Of a DNA stretch of 64,000 bases, positions 1 to 10,732 are shown in pieces. Location: NCBI GenBank assembly GCA_036172665.1, contig CM069871.1, positions 248,001 through 312,000 of the forward strand, in the 5' to 3' direction. The stretch comes from Prosopocoilus inquinatus. Lineage: Eukaryota > Arthropoda > Insecta > Coleoptera > Lucanidae. The position numbers were made by a program, and so were the translations under genes. How positions within the stretch are numbered: the stretch's first letter is position 1; each line of letters starts with the position of its first letter. The notes below the pieces were generated by a model that saw only the letters and a list, made by a program, of their open reading frames with translations, was not told where the DNA came from and did not search any database.

Positions 1-399
1 CCAAACTCCTCGGATCGTATTGGGGATGCTGATGGAACTCTCGAACCGAAACGACCACGCCACTAAGCGCATGGTAAGACGACCCCGCACGGATTCTCAT
101 GAAATTCACCAAACCACTGCAATACTACAAGAATATTAACTTCCCCATCGACACGCTTAAGAAGCGACCGCCACCACTCACAAATCGGTGCAATGGGCGG
201 ATGTGACCATGAACAAGGGGGCCACGTGGACGGCTCCGCAAATATGGCTATCAAAGTACTGCAGAGATACTTGGTATGGAACCGACTCGATGAGAATGGG
301 GCGCCCTCCCACGATCCTTCCATTGGGGGGTGAAATAAATTTCGACGAAGAAGCGTCACCGGTCAAAATAAACAGGGCGCAAAGCGTCGCGAATTTCAT
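1..399 (-). CDS. Trypsin-like serine protease, 5' part (gene 1, cut by window edge)
   Basis: Exons 399..182 and 116..1 (continuing off the window) on the minus strand. Exon 1 alone encodes a signal peptide (residues 1-19, hydrophobic core ATLCALFIL), a short propeptide ending in Asn-Gly-Arg, the mature N-terminus IVGG (residue 29) and the catalytic His69 in the motif TSAHC, where TAAHC is usual. The donor is GTGAGT after 182 and the acceptor TTGCAG ends at 117. Exon 2 continues with RIRAGSSYHALSG and HPQYDP and stops before the catalytic Asp. Predicted role: secreted digestive endopeptidase, zymogen activated after Arg28. Unlike all the other genes here it has no intron between signal peptide and IVGG. 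I see no clear TATA box; a GATA motif lies at 445-450. Catalytic Asp, Ser and specificity residues are outside the window, so trypsin specificity is inferred only from relatives. Confidence 0.85.
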
Positions 400-656
400 T
401 ATTACTTCAAAAAAAAATACGAACTAATTTTCGTTACCGAGTGGAGATAAAAGCCTTGAAGCACCTTAATCGATGATTACCACCAGATAATTCGAAATTC
501 CTCGTTGTGTTATCGAATGAGCTTCAAACGTTTTATGAAAATCGTATAAAAACGTATGCGTTTAAGCGTGATCCCCCTTCGAAGTTTACAAAAAAGGCAT
601 TCCAATTAATTTCTGAAATAAACGTTGGCGGAAAAAGCACTTAAAGGTAAATATAT

Positions 657-1647
657 CCAAGCAGCAAGGTGTCATCTTTTTCAAGTCAAAAATTGGTCAT
701 CGTTTACGTCGAATGACCAATGTCAATGGCGTATTAAAGACGTAAAAATGACGGGCAAATGTTACAGCCCGGCGACGTCATTTTTGTACGTCAAATAGTC
801 GTGTATTTGTGACGTCATTTTTAATTGTATTATCTATGACGCATAAGTAACCAAGAAACTAAATCATATTTTAATTTTTATTCAAATATCTGTACATATG
901 CATACATATACTTACGAACAATAAATAAATAAATAATATTTTAAATAAATTTATACCTATTTTTTAAGATTCCAAATAAAAATAACATAAAAAGCTATTA
1001 CTAAACAGTTTGATTCTACTGTATAGTGAAATAAAACAATTGAATTAAGTGTTCAAGTCCTATCACAAAGACTATTAAAATATGAATATAAGAGGTTATG
1101 AAATATGAGTTACTAATACCTACCTTCTTTACACAGTTTGCTAATAACTAAAACAATAAATACCTAAAGCCAGTAGACATACAAGTAGAATATACTTTAG
1201 TTACCTAACACATGATAAATTAACACTTACAAACAAACCGCACTAAACTTAAGCACCATGGGCACTACGATTACGATACGCAAGAACAATGCCCCAATGT
1301 CGAGTGTCGGCGCATGCGTCGCATACCCCGTAATATGTGGAAGTCTAGTAAATTTCTTATGTATTGAAATGGTATTAATTAATAAATTCAATCATGTTTA
1401 TAATTTATACTTTCCTACAAAATCTAATATCTTGTCAAATCTATAACTAAATTTATTATCGAAACGAAACTTTTAAAATTAGTGTCAAATTTATGTTATT
1501 AATGTGACGTTCTATTCACGTGATTTATAAACGTCAAATCTTAAACAAAATTTTTACGAAAAAATGACGTTTAAAACTGGTCATTCGACGTCCTTAACCA
1601 ATTTTGACCAAATAATGACGTGATAAAAACGACTGCTTGCTGCTTGG
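657..1647. mobile_element. MITE-like element with about 60-bp imperfect terminal inverted repeats
   Basis: The left end (657 onward, CCAAGCAGCAAG) and the right end (ending 1647, CTTGCTGCTTGG) are inverted copies. Similarity continues inward for roughly 60 bp to GTCGAATGACC near 719 and its complement near 1582. Both subterminal zones repeat GACGT/ACGTC motifs. The interior is AT-rich and non-coding. I could not see a convincing target-site duplication, so the family is unassigned. Best read as a non-autonomous DNA transposon remnant of about 1 kb. Confidence 0.7.
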
Positions 1648-2030
1648 GTAGGTACAGTAGGTTTTGATAAACTCCGCCCCGTTGTTACACGCCACGCCTA
1701 TTTATCCGGAACTTAAACACCGTCAACATTTTTGTAAGTATGAAACACATAAGACATTCCCTTTCCTTGTATTTTACTAAGTACGTTTGTCGCCAACTTA
1801 AACAACAACCACTTTTTTATACTTTTTTTTTTTAAATAAATCTTTCTTATAAGCCACCACCATTTTTTTAAATGCATCCATTTCACGTAACTATCCCCTT
1901 TTTTTGTGTTTTATAAAATGAATAACATGAATAGTACGCTTTAACAAACTCCATCCTTGTACATAACTTATACCTACCCGCCGGCTGATTGTCGTTAACT
2001 GAAACTCCGCCCACTTTATAAGTATAAAAC

Positions 2031-2085
2031 TGCAATGTCAGGTCAAAAAGCGATCGTAAGATGTCGCAATTTTATCTGTTTATAA
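2031..2085 (+). repeat. Dispersed repeat, copy 1 of 2
   Basis: About 55 bp (TGCAATGTCAGG... AAGATGTCGC...) that recurs at 6245-6300 with a few mismatches in otherwise different flanks. Likely a fragment of an interspersed element. Confidence 0.6.
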
Positions 2086-2169
2086 AACTGCCATTCTCAC
2101 GTAAATCAAGCCATTTATACTTTCTAACTTACTAATACTAGAGACCTTTTAATCAGAGTCTGAACAATT

Positions 2170-2286
2170 CCGCCATGTTATATCACAACAATTAGCTATG
2201 ATTGGAAAGGAAGAAAAGTAGGCGTTACCTTCTCGCCTGTTACGTTTGACAGTTGTTAAGTTTCAATTTGTGATATAACATGGCGG
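2170..2286. mobile_element. 117-bp foldback element with perfect 18-bp inverted ends
   Basis: CCGCCATGTTATATCACA at 2170-2187 is exactly complementary to the sequence at 2269-2286, with weaker pairing further in. The whole unit could fold into a hairpin. No reading frame. Probably a very short MITE; I see no clear target duplication. Confidence 0.7.
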
Positions 2287-2811
2287 CGCCAATCTAAATA
2301 GAGAAATATGTTCCGTTGCCACATGCTACATTTCCTTCTGCATCCGGATGTCAATATATCTAATTATTTTTGACAAGTCTGTATGTATTTGCCTCATCCA
2401 CAAGTTCTTCCATTCTCAAGTAACAATTTTTACTGAAGCTTCTCTTTCTTGTATCACAAGCCACGCTCTCTATTGTCAACTCAAATACACATTCCGCCTA
2501 CAAATAACACGGGAGAATTGCTGTATAAAGTCGATTTTGTACAAGCTACGCTCATTTTCATAAATCATATCAACGTCACATGTCACGCCCGTTTCATTAT
2601 AATAACCAATTGCCAATCGCGTGTGTGAAAGAGGCGTACCAATCCCACGTGCGAACCACGCCCATTATTTCATGCCCCTCCCTTAACTTCCAATATTTGT
2701 TTGTTTTTAGGTGTGAATGTCAGCGAAATTAATCACACCATATTTATTTGACCAAATACAAGCTGGATTTAAGAAATTTTATTATTTTCAGTCAACAAAT
2801 GCCTCCCTTTT

Positions 2812-3800
2812 TTAGATTTTTGCAATTTCCTTTATGAAGTCCCGCAAAGCGGCTACGTTAGTGTAGACTCTCGGATAATTAGGTCGGGCACATCCCATTC
2901 CCCAGGAAACCAAACCGACAAGTAGAGGGCCTGCAATTACCAGCGGACCACCACCATCACCCTGTAAGGCAAATGATTAGAAGAACGGTAAGATTTAGGT
3001 GTAAGTTGAAGGTGTAAGGGAGGTAACGGGGTGAGATCTTACCTGGCAAGCATCCGAGCCTCCTTGGGGAAAACCAGCGCACAGCATCCGAGACGTAACT
3101 TCACGATCAGTATGCGCCCTCCGGCATTCATCTGAACCAACAATGGGGATGTTAACAGCTTGCAGTTCGTCTGAAAGATTAATGACACCCTCGTAACTGT
3201 GCCCCCAGCCGCTAACGACAGACATAGTTCCGGCCGGAATCTCTTGATTCTGATAAGGAAGAGCAACGGCGGAAACTCCGTCTCCCGAACCCAGGCCAAA
3301 TTTAAGCTCCATAAGCGCAATATCGTAGTCAAGGCTGGCCGGATCGTACTGTGGGTGACGATAAAACCTTTCAACCCGTATGGTTAGACCCCCGGAAGAA
3401 CGCAAGGAAGAGCCTACGCGGACACTCGTATAGGTCACGTCCGCCCTGTGAAGATAAACATAATCCTATCGTAAAAACAAAACCCAAAAACACAATAAAT
3501 GACTCACGACGTGACACAATTCCCGGTAGTCAGCATAAAGAAAGGAGCAATGTTAACGGCCCCACATAAAAAACTGCCGAAGTAATTCATAGAAGCTTGA
3601 TAGGGAAACTGTCTGATATCCACGACTTGACCTCCAACTATTCTCCCATCAGGCCTGAGCGAATTCCTTTCAGGGGCGCCTGATTAAAAAAAAAAAACAA
3701 AACATAAATTCGGCTAAGAGCAAAAGAAAATAAATAAATAAATGCACTTACCATTGGCGGCCAAAGCTAAAACCACCACGCCCAATAGGACTTCCTTCAT
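2812..3800 (-). CDS. Secreted serine protease homolog, catalytically dead (gene 2)
   Basis: Exons 3800..3752, 3679..3508, 3445..3043 and 2961..2812 join to 257 residues in one open frame with intact GT-AG sites. The signal peptide is residues 1-16 ([16 protein letters not shown]). The propeptide ends in DGR29 before IVGG30. The S1A fold is recognisable: [35 protein letters not shown]. The catalytic His is replaced by Asn70 (TTGNC for TAAHC) and the catalytic Ser by Gly211 (GDGGGP for GDSGGP). Asp115 (DYDIAL) is kept. Position 226 is Arg (NYPRVY), which would fill the S1 pocket. Asp189 remains. It cannot work as a peptidase, but frame and splice sites are intact, so a binding, decoy or regulatory role (inference) is more likely than a pseudogene. 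It is a tandem sister of gene 3, which keeps the full triad. Confidence 0.9.
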
Positions 3801-3859
3801 AATCCTGAGTATCCTAACTGTGAGTACGTAAGTGTAACGCTGAGAAGTTTCGAGTCAAG

Positions 3860-3917
3860 TTTTATACTGTTAGATGCAATTCCACTTCCGAAGAACTACT
3901 CTCGAACTTATCAGATC
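3860..3917 (-). promoter_or_regulatory. Gene 2 core promoter: TATA box and GATA motif
   Basis: Read on the minus strand, TATAAAA lies at 3866-3860, about 60 bp before the ATG, and GATAAG at 3912-3907. Gene 3 has the same layout. Confidence 0.6.
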
Positions 3918-4594
3918 TGCCTGGAGTACTCAGATTTACATGCAACAAGCGTGCAACTCTGTTACTAGAAAAAGTAACTTAAATAATAATAATAATTAGA
4001 GATGACGAGGTACTCCAGACCTGATAACGCCAAACGTAAATATGTAGCTACCTATTAAATACTCCTATCGGGTTAGGCCTGTTCGTCAAACTGTAATCTC
4101 TAGTATTTGCCGAAATGCCATTGAGGAATGTCATTCAAATTGGTTTGCATCAATGAGAAGATTAGGAGTTCTTACGACAGCGAATGTGTCATAACTGGTA
4201 GAGTGGCGTCAACTCAGAGCAATGAGTCACTATTTCTATTTTTTTTCTTATAATGTTTGCGCATGTTGAGTCTTCTTTTATCGAAAACGTTTGAATGACA
4301 GTGTGGTGTTCAAAATGCTGACGCAAGTCAACTTTTGGTTCAGCCTTCTTTGTTTCTCTTCCAGTAAGGGCAAGGAATAAATTACGACTTGACTCTTGAC
4401 TTCTCTTATTTGGACTTATCCACGAAGGCAAACTGTTGATTTCAGGTTGAGGGGCCAGTCCAATACGCGTTATTAGTCAATGAAACGCAAGTGCTGGCTA
4501 TATTTTTTTTACTGTTATTTTTGTCTACTTGAATGGTCTTTAACCAAAAAAGATATGTATTTTTTTGTCAGTTTGTCCGATTTTTTTTCTTACT

Positions 4595-5130
4595 TGAAGA
4601 TTCGATGGTCCTTTTCTCTGATAGATTCTTTTTTGAAATCCATCGTGCATTTTCAAACATTTTGGACACTTGTATAGGTAAACAAGAGACATCGAATCTT
4701 CAACTAAGAAAGAAAAATCGTAGAAACTTTGACAACAAAAATTGGTCAAAGTTTGTCCGATTTTTTTTCTTAGTTGAACTCGGTCGTGTTTTATATTGGC
4801 TGACGTTTTTCATTTATTTCTTTTCGCCTTGAGTTCTCGATGGACTTTGGAAAAGAATCTATTACGGGAAAAAAACAATCAAATTTTGAACTGCAAAAAA
4901 ATAAATAAAACTGCAAGAAATAATCTTTGTATACTTGATGGAACAATTAAGCCTCTAACTGCGAAAAATAAAATAATGCTGAAACATACGGAAGTGGAAG
5001 ACAAAAAAAACTGAGAGGCATTGACAAAAAAACAAAAGGCAATCGCATTTTAAACTGACAATTGCCTTGAATGATGGATGAACCTCCAAAAAAAATTTGT
5101 AACGCAAAAAATGATTGTCGAATCTTCAAC
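4595..5130. repeat. Palindromic 'GATTCGATG / CATCGAATC' repeats, cluster 1
   Basis: Inverted copies of a roughly 20-bp motif (CATCGAATCTTCAACT) occur near 4597, 4690 and 5115, with a weaker copy near 4828. They sit in A- and T-rich tracts. The same motif recurs upstream of gene 3 near 8448, 8490, 8665 and 8811. Confidence 0.5.
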
Positions 5131-6244
5131 TGAAAGAAAAATAAAATAAAAGAAATCGCATAAAGTTATAGGAGAGAAGAAAAACAAAAAAAAATTGAAA
5201 GAATTAACGACGCATGTCACTAATTACATTCAGAATCGAAGAAGCACTTTTCTAGATGACAGGAGTTCGTGCCTCTGGCAACTGTCTTAACGAACTCCCT
5301 TCTGATCCGAAAAGCTCCCTCGCTATTAACTGGGATTGGTTGACCTACTTTATCTACATCAGCTTTGCATTAGACGTTGGTATTGAGAAGAACCTTGTTG
5401 ACTAATTTTATTTTTTCTAGTCTTAGGATTCATCAATCCTTACATATTATCATTTCTTTTATCGCCGATGTTCCAGCGATATTAATGCCCTTGATTTCTT
5501 GATTTCTCGGTACATACATCGCAAGCTTGAGGAATGCTTTCGTTGCATAATGTTTTGTATTTTTCATGAGTCATAATACGAGTTCTAATTTAATCAAATA
5601 TGTAAACCAAATAAAATGTACTGAATTATAATAATAACAATTCTAAGAATCTGTATGCTTACACTAACATAATACTCTTCTTTCTCTCTTTTATTTACAG
5701 CTATACTTTCACTGGTATTTATTTATTTTTGTAATTTTGCTTGTAAAAAAATTATTTAATATTTCAATATTTCATTCGATCTTAATTAAAAGAAAATTGT
5801 TAATATTAAAATTAATGATCCAACTTTGTACGGATTTTTAAAAGAATTGAAGACAAAAGGGGATGAAAAGTGGTTTTCCAACCCCCACCCGAACTTTTTT
5901 ACACTGTTACGACAAGAGACTGGAGACGAGCAGCTGACATAAGATAGTGATTTATCGTTTATTTGATTTTTACGTTTATTTGAATTTTACATTTACTTGA
6001 TTCTGTACTCTCAATTAACGAATTCTAATAGATCGGCGCCTAATTCTAAGTGCTTTATAATTTCTAAGTAATTCATAAATTTTTAGAAAAATTTTGTGCA
6101 AATCGTTTTTGATTGCAGTGAAAACCTCGAGCAGCCTCTGGACAGCTGTTTCGGCCCTGTTTCATTATGCTTTGACAGCAAGCATGGCCGCCTTGCATGG
6201 GGGACTTATTAGGAGCAAATCCCGCTTCAATTTGTCTATCCTAC

Positions 6245-6300
6245 TGCAATGTTAGGTCAAAAAGCGATAGTAAGATGTCGCTATTTTATATGTTCATAAT
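6245..6300 (+). repeat. Dispersed repeat, copy 2 of 2
   Basis: Matches 2031-2085 (TGCAATGTTAGG... AAGATGTCGC...). Flanks are unrelated. Confidence 0.6.
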
Positions 6301-6748
6301 TCATAAATATTGCGAGATCTGGTAATAAAGTCGTTGTCATTGTTACGCAATGAATAGCGGTCCTACATTCCTGGTCCTCATTTTCGGTAGCCATGGCTAC
6401 GTCCGAAACGTCTAAAGTGTAGCAATCGCAATCGAAAGGCTAGATTAATAATTATACCTAAGACTTCATTCGCAAATTAATTTAATTTGATTAGCCAATA
6501 CAAGTACCCATCATTTCGCCAATGACCACGCACTTTATTATCCGATCACTTGTACGTAACCTTACTAAATATAGAAGCACAAAAATTCCTCTTAGGTTCG
6601 AATATCCGCGAAATTACATTACGCCGTATAAAAATGATTTTTAGATCCGAATGTCCTTGAAATTACATGACGCCAAATTTTCTTTGGAAGAAATATAAAC
6701 TGGGTTTAAGTAGCTTTATTATTTTCAGTCAAAAAGTGCTCCAACTCT

Positions 6749-7756
6749 TCAGATTTTTGCAATTTCCTTTATGAAGTCTCGCAAAGCGGCTACGTTGGTG
6801 TTCACTCCTGGATAATTAGGTCGGGCGCATCCCAAGCCCCAGGAAACCAGACCGACTAGGAGAGGGCCTTCAATTACCAGCGGACCACCAGAATCACCCT
6901 GTAAGGCAATATTTTAGTTCTCGCAAACGACTACGTAGAAGAACAGCAGGATTTAGGTGCAAGTTGAAGTTGTAAGGGTGGTAACGAGGTCAGATCTTAC
7001 CTGGCAGGCATCCAGACCTCCTTGGGGAACACCTGCACACAACATCCGAGGTGTAACTTCACGACCAGCATACGCCCTCTGGCATTCATCTAAACCAACA
7101 ATTGGGACGTTTACAGCTTGCAATTCATCTGGAATGGTATTGGCCCCCTCGTAAACGGTCCCCCAACCGCTAACGACAGATATAGTTCCCGCCGGAATCT
7201 CTTGACCCTGATAAGGAAGAGCTATGGCGGAAACTCCTACTCCCGAACCCAGACCAAATTCAAGCTCCATAAGCGCAATGTCGTAGTCGGAGGTACCCGC
7301 ATCGTACTGTGGGTGACGATAAAACCTTTTAACCCATATGGAAAGGCCCCCGGAAGCGTGCAGAGAAGATCCCACGCGGACACTGGTAAAATCCACGATC
7401 GCTCTGTGAAGAAAATTTAATCCCTCAATAAAGCACCCCCTCAAAATATAACCGACTACTCACGCTGCAACACAATGCGCAGCAGTAAGCATAAAGAAAG
7501 GTGCAATGTTAACGGCCCCACATATATGACTGCCGAAGTAATTCATGGAAGCCTGATAGGGAAAGTCTCTGATGTCCACAGCTTGCCCTCCAATTATCTT
7601 CCCATCAGACCTGAGCGAATTCCTCGGAGGGGCGCCTGATTAAAAAAAGAAAACATAATTTCGATTAGGTGCAGAAGAAAAAAAATAATAATAAATGCGT
7701 TTACCATTGGCGGCCAAAGCTAGAACCACCAAACCCAAGAGTACTTCCTTCATCAT
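6749..7756 (-). CDS. Trypsin-like serine protease (gene 3), active sister of gene 2
   Basis: Exons 7756..7705, 7635..7464, 7403..7001 and 6898..6749, 258 residues. Two ATG codons are adjacent (7756 and 7753); the second aligns with the gene 2 start. It has a signal peptide, a propeptide ending DGK before IIGG (Lys rather than Arg at the activation site), His71 in TAAHC, Asp116 in DYDIAL, and Ser212 in GDSGGP. Asp189 (GGLDACQ), Gly216 and Gly226 predict trypsin specificity. Position 228 is Asn (GVNTNV) where Tyr is usual, which may subtly alter the pocket floor. Expected role: secreted gut endopeptidase cleaving after Arg/Lys. Exon lengths (172, 403 and 150 nt) equal those of gene 2. Confidence 0.93.
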
Positions 7757-7812
7757 TCTGAGCGTCCCAATTGTGAGTACCTAAGTGTAAGGCTGAGGAG
7801 TTTCGAAGCAAG

Positions 7813-7870
7813 TTTTATACTGTTAGATACAATGCCATTTCCGAAGAACTGATCTCGACGTTATCAGATC
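7813..7870 (-). promoter_or_regulatory. Gene 3 core promoter: TATA box and GATA motif
   Basis: TATAAAA at 7819-7813 and GATAAC at 7865-7860 on the minus strand. Spacing matches gene 2. Confidence 0.6.
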
Positions 7871-8339
7871 TGTTTGGAGTAGATTTACATTCAGCTCTGT
7901 TACTAGAAAGTTTTAGATAATGATTGTAATTGGAGATCATGAGGTACTCAAAACCTGATAACATCATTTGCAAAGCCTGTTCCTCAAGCTGCAATCTCCA
8001 GTTTTTTCAGAAATGTCATTGTGGAAAGTCATTCAAACCGGTTTGTATCAATGAGAAGATTAGAAGTTTTTACGATGGCAAACGTGTCACAACCAGCAGA
8101 GTGGCATCAATCGAAAGCAATGAGTCGCGAACTACTTTTTGTTCCTAATTTATTATTGCGCGTTGAATCTTGTTTTCTATTTTATTTGGGAGGTGGTACG
8201 GTGTTCAAAAAGCTAGCGAAAATTAATTTGTTTTCTTTGTTGTTTCTTTTCCAGTGTAGTGAAGTTAGTTAATTTAGTTAGTCGTCTCTACCAAGGCAAA
8301 CATTTTGGTCTCTTCTTTTTTTTGTCTAATTAATTCATT

Positions 8340-10090
8340 CCATTTCAGTCACTAAGATGTAGGAGGTCGAATTTTCTTTTATTGTTATTTTCTTTCGCCC
8401 CATTTTCATTCTTAGACTGACAGCAGCCATTGCTTTCTTTCGCTTTGAATATTCGATGGATTTTCAAAAAGAAATCTATCACGGGAAGGCCATCGAATCT
8501 TCGGCTGAGAGAAAAAATGAAATAGAAAAGCGCAGTAACAAAATGAAGAAAAATAAAAGAAAGATTTGGAAAAACTTCCGCAGAAAAAAAAAACAAAAGA
8601 CGACCGTATTTTTGACCGGTAGATTTTACTTTAATTTCAAAAAAACATTCAATTGAAAAATGACAATCGAATCTTCAACTGAGAGAAAATGGCGCAAGAA
8701 AACCTGCAAAAATGGAATGAAGGAAAACAAAAAAAAAGAATCGAAGACGGTTTGACGAAAAAACAAAAGACAATCATATTTTGGAGTGATGTTCGCCTTT
8801 GGTTTATTTAGCTTTGAATGCTCGATGGACTTTCAAAAGAAAATCTATGACGAGAAAGGAGGCAACTAAATAATATTCAACATCCTAGAAAAATGTAAGA
8901 ATGAAGGGAAACAGAGAGAAACGAAGAAATTTTGACGAAACTCTCTGCCTTCCTTTCTCTTTCGAAAGTTTTCCAATTCTCTTCTCTCTGTCATTTAAAA
9001 CATCCTATCAAAATACCACACATAAGATTTTCTCAGTTCGCCGATCGACTTTGTTTTCTGTGTTTTTTTTTTTCAATACTGATGGTTTCGTTATACAATC
9101 GATCAATTGAATATAGAGAAAAAAGACAAAGAAAAAAAATAAATCGAACAAATTTGTGACCTTCATCGCTTCAGGTTTCTTCTTTTTTCTTGTCCCCTTT
9201 CAAGATTTTTTTACGATTTTTTTTTCTTTTTTAATAAAAAAAATTCAAAATTTCATTTGAAAATTCGCTGATCGTCTTTTGTTTCTTTGCCTTTTTTTCA
9301 ACACAATTCAATTTCGTTACGCAATCGATCAATTGAATGCAGAGAAAAAATAAATCGGAAAAAATTTGTAACCTTCATCGCTTCTGTTTTCTTTTGTTGA
9401 TGGAAAAATTGAAAATTTCTCCTGAAATCGAACGCCTTTTGTTTTGAATACAAATAAAAAAAACAAGAGGAAAAAATTAAGTGAACGAAACCTGTAATCT
9501 TCGTGGCTTCTTTTTTCCTGCGATTTTTTCCTTTTTTTCTTTCGTGAAGAAATTTAAAATTTCCTTTGACAATCCGCCGAGCGTCTTTTGTTTTTTCTGC
9601 TTTTTTTCAACACTGACGATTTCGTCACGTAATCGATCAACTGAACGCAGAATGCGGAAAGAAAGAACACAGCAGAAAAAAATAAATCGAAAAAGGCGTA
9701 AGTCATCGCTTTTGGTTTCTCCCGTTTTCCTTTTTCTTCCTTTTGATGAAAAAATTAAAAATTTCTTCTGAAATCGAACGTCTTTTGTTTTGGATACAGA
9801 AAGAAAAGAAAACGATAGGAAAACAACAAAAAACAAATTAAGTGAGCAAAAATCTCCGCGGCTTCCTTTCTCATGTTTTTGTTTTTTTTTTCTTTATTTT
9901 TACGAGAAAATTGAAAATTTCTTTTGAAATCGAACGTCCTTTGTTTTGAATGCGAAATGAAAAACAAGCAAGAAATTAAGTGAAGAAAATTTGTAATCTT
10001 CTTGTTGAAAGAAGTGTAAATTTGTTCTGAAGTCGAACGTCTTTAGTTTTGATTAAGGGAACGAAGGAAGAAAAAAGCGAACAAAACTTT
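8340..10090. repeat. Degenerate tandem and inverted AT-rich repeats
   Basis: 8448-8830 repeats the CGAATCTTC/GATGGA motif of 4595-5130. From about 9000 to 10060, loosely tandem units recur with a conserved core: a CGATCGTCTTTTGTTT-like tract, then CAATCGATCAATTGAA, then CTTCATCGCTTC. The reading frames here (for example 9477-9836) consist of Lys/Phe/Arg low complexity and are by-products of the repeat. No gene seen. Confidence 0.6.
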
Positions 10091-10732
10091 TAATATTCGT
10101 GGCGTCTTTGTCTCTTGTATGCCCCCCCCCCCCCTTCCCTTCTTTTGACGAGAGCAATAATTTCTAAGCTTTGGCGACCGTCTCTCTGGTTCCGCGACAG
10201 AATTTTCTGGGCAACTTCGATGTTGACAATCGCGTATGCGTGGAATGTTCGCCCGACGCGATGGAAAGATCTCGAAACCAACACGGATATTTAAGCGGTC
10301 GGCCGGAGCAACAATAAAGGACGCTTCGAATTAGAAGTTCATAATTAACTGGCAACATTTATTGTTAAATGGAACGTTCTTGGTATTCTTGTTTTTGTGA
10401 AAGAAAAAGAGAAGAAATACTTTTTTAAAGCGAGCACTTTTTTTTGTGCTAAAGATTCTTTCTCAAGTTGTAGTATCAGTAAAGTTCATTAATAGTAATC
10501 CATATCAACCTTTCTGCTCTCAATAATTTCCTGGAAGCCCAGATAACTGACTTGGTAGGTACTCCGACAGTAATTAGAATATTGTTTTTGTCATTTCAGA
10601 TGATATCGGCTGCTAAATCATTTCGACACCTTCAAAACAAGATTTAATCTTTAAAGGGAATTAAAAAACTCGCATTGACCCTAACCTAGATATATTCTGT
10701 AATTGTACAGTCTGATGGTTTACATGGTATTT
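10090..10732. other. Spacer with poly-C run and LTR-like fragment, no gene
   Basis: A poly-C run lies near 10122. From 10297 to 10351 is a repeat shared with 12380-12434 (GGTCGGCCGGAGCAACAATA), preceded by a TATTTAAG promoter-like element. This could be an LTR or promoter fragment of a retroelement; unproven. Confidence 0.5.

Larger units (their letters stand above)
400..2811. other. Intergenic, with MITE-like elements and no gene
   Basis: AT-rich spacer between genes 1 and 2. It holds the elements at 657-1647 and 2170-2286 and a copy of a dispersed repeat at 2031-2085 (listed separately). The short reading frames here have no signal peptide, domain or splice context, and I see no coding sequence. 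Confidence 0.7.
3918..6748. other. Intergenic region between the tandem sisters, no gene seen
   Basis: 3918-4450 is the upstream flank shared with 7866-8340 (part of the gene 2/3 duplication). 4490-5170 is AT-rich with inverted CGAATCTTCAACT motifs. 5200-6700 is AT-rich unique sequence apart from the dispersed repeat at 6245-6300. Short frames here are low-complexity Lys/Asn/Phe-rich and unconvincing. Confidence 0.6.

Noticed and set aside
9477..9836. 119-codon frame rich in Lys/Phe/Arg
   Set aside because: By-product of degenerate AT-rich repeats, with no start context or homology.
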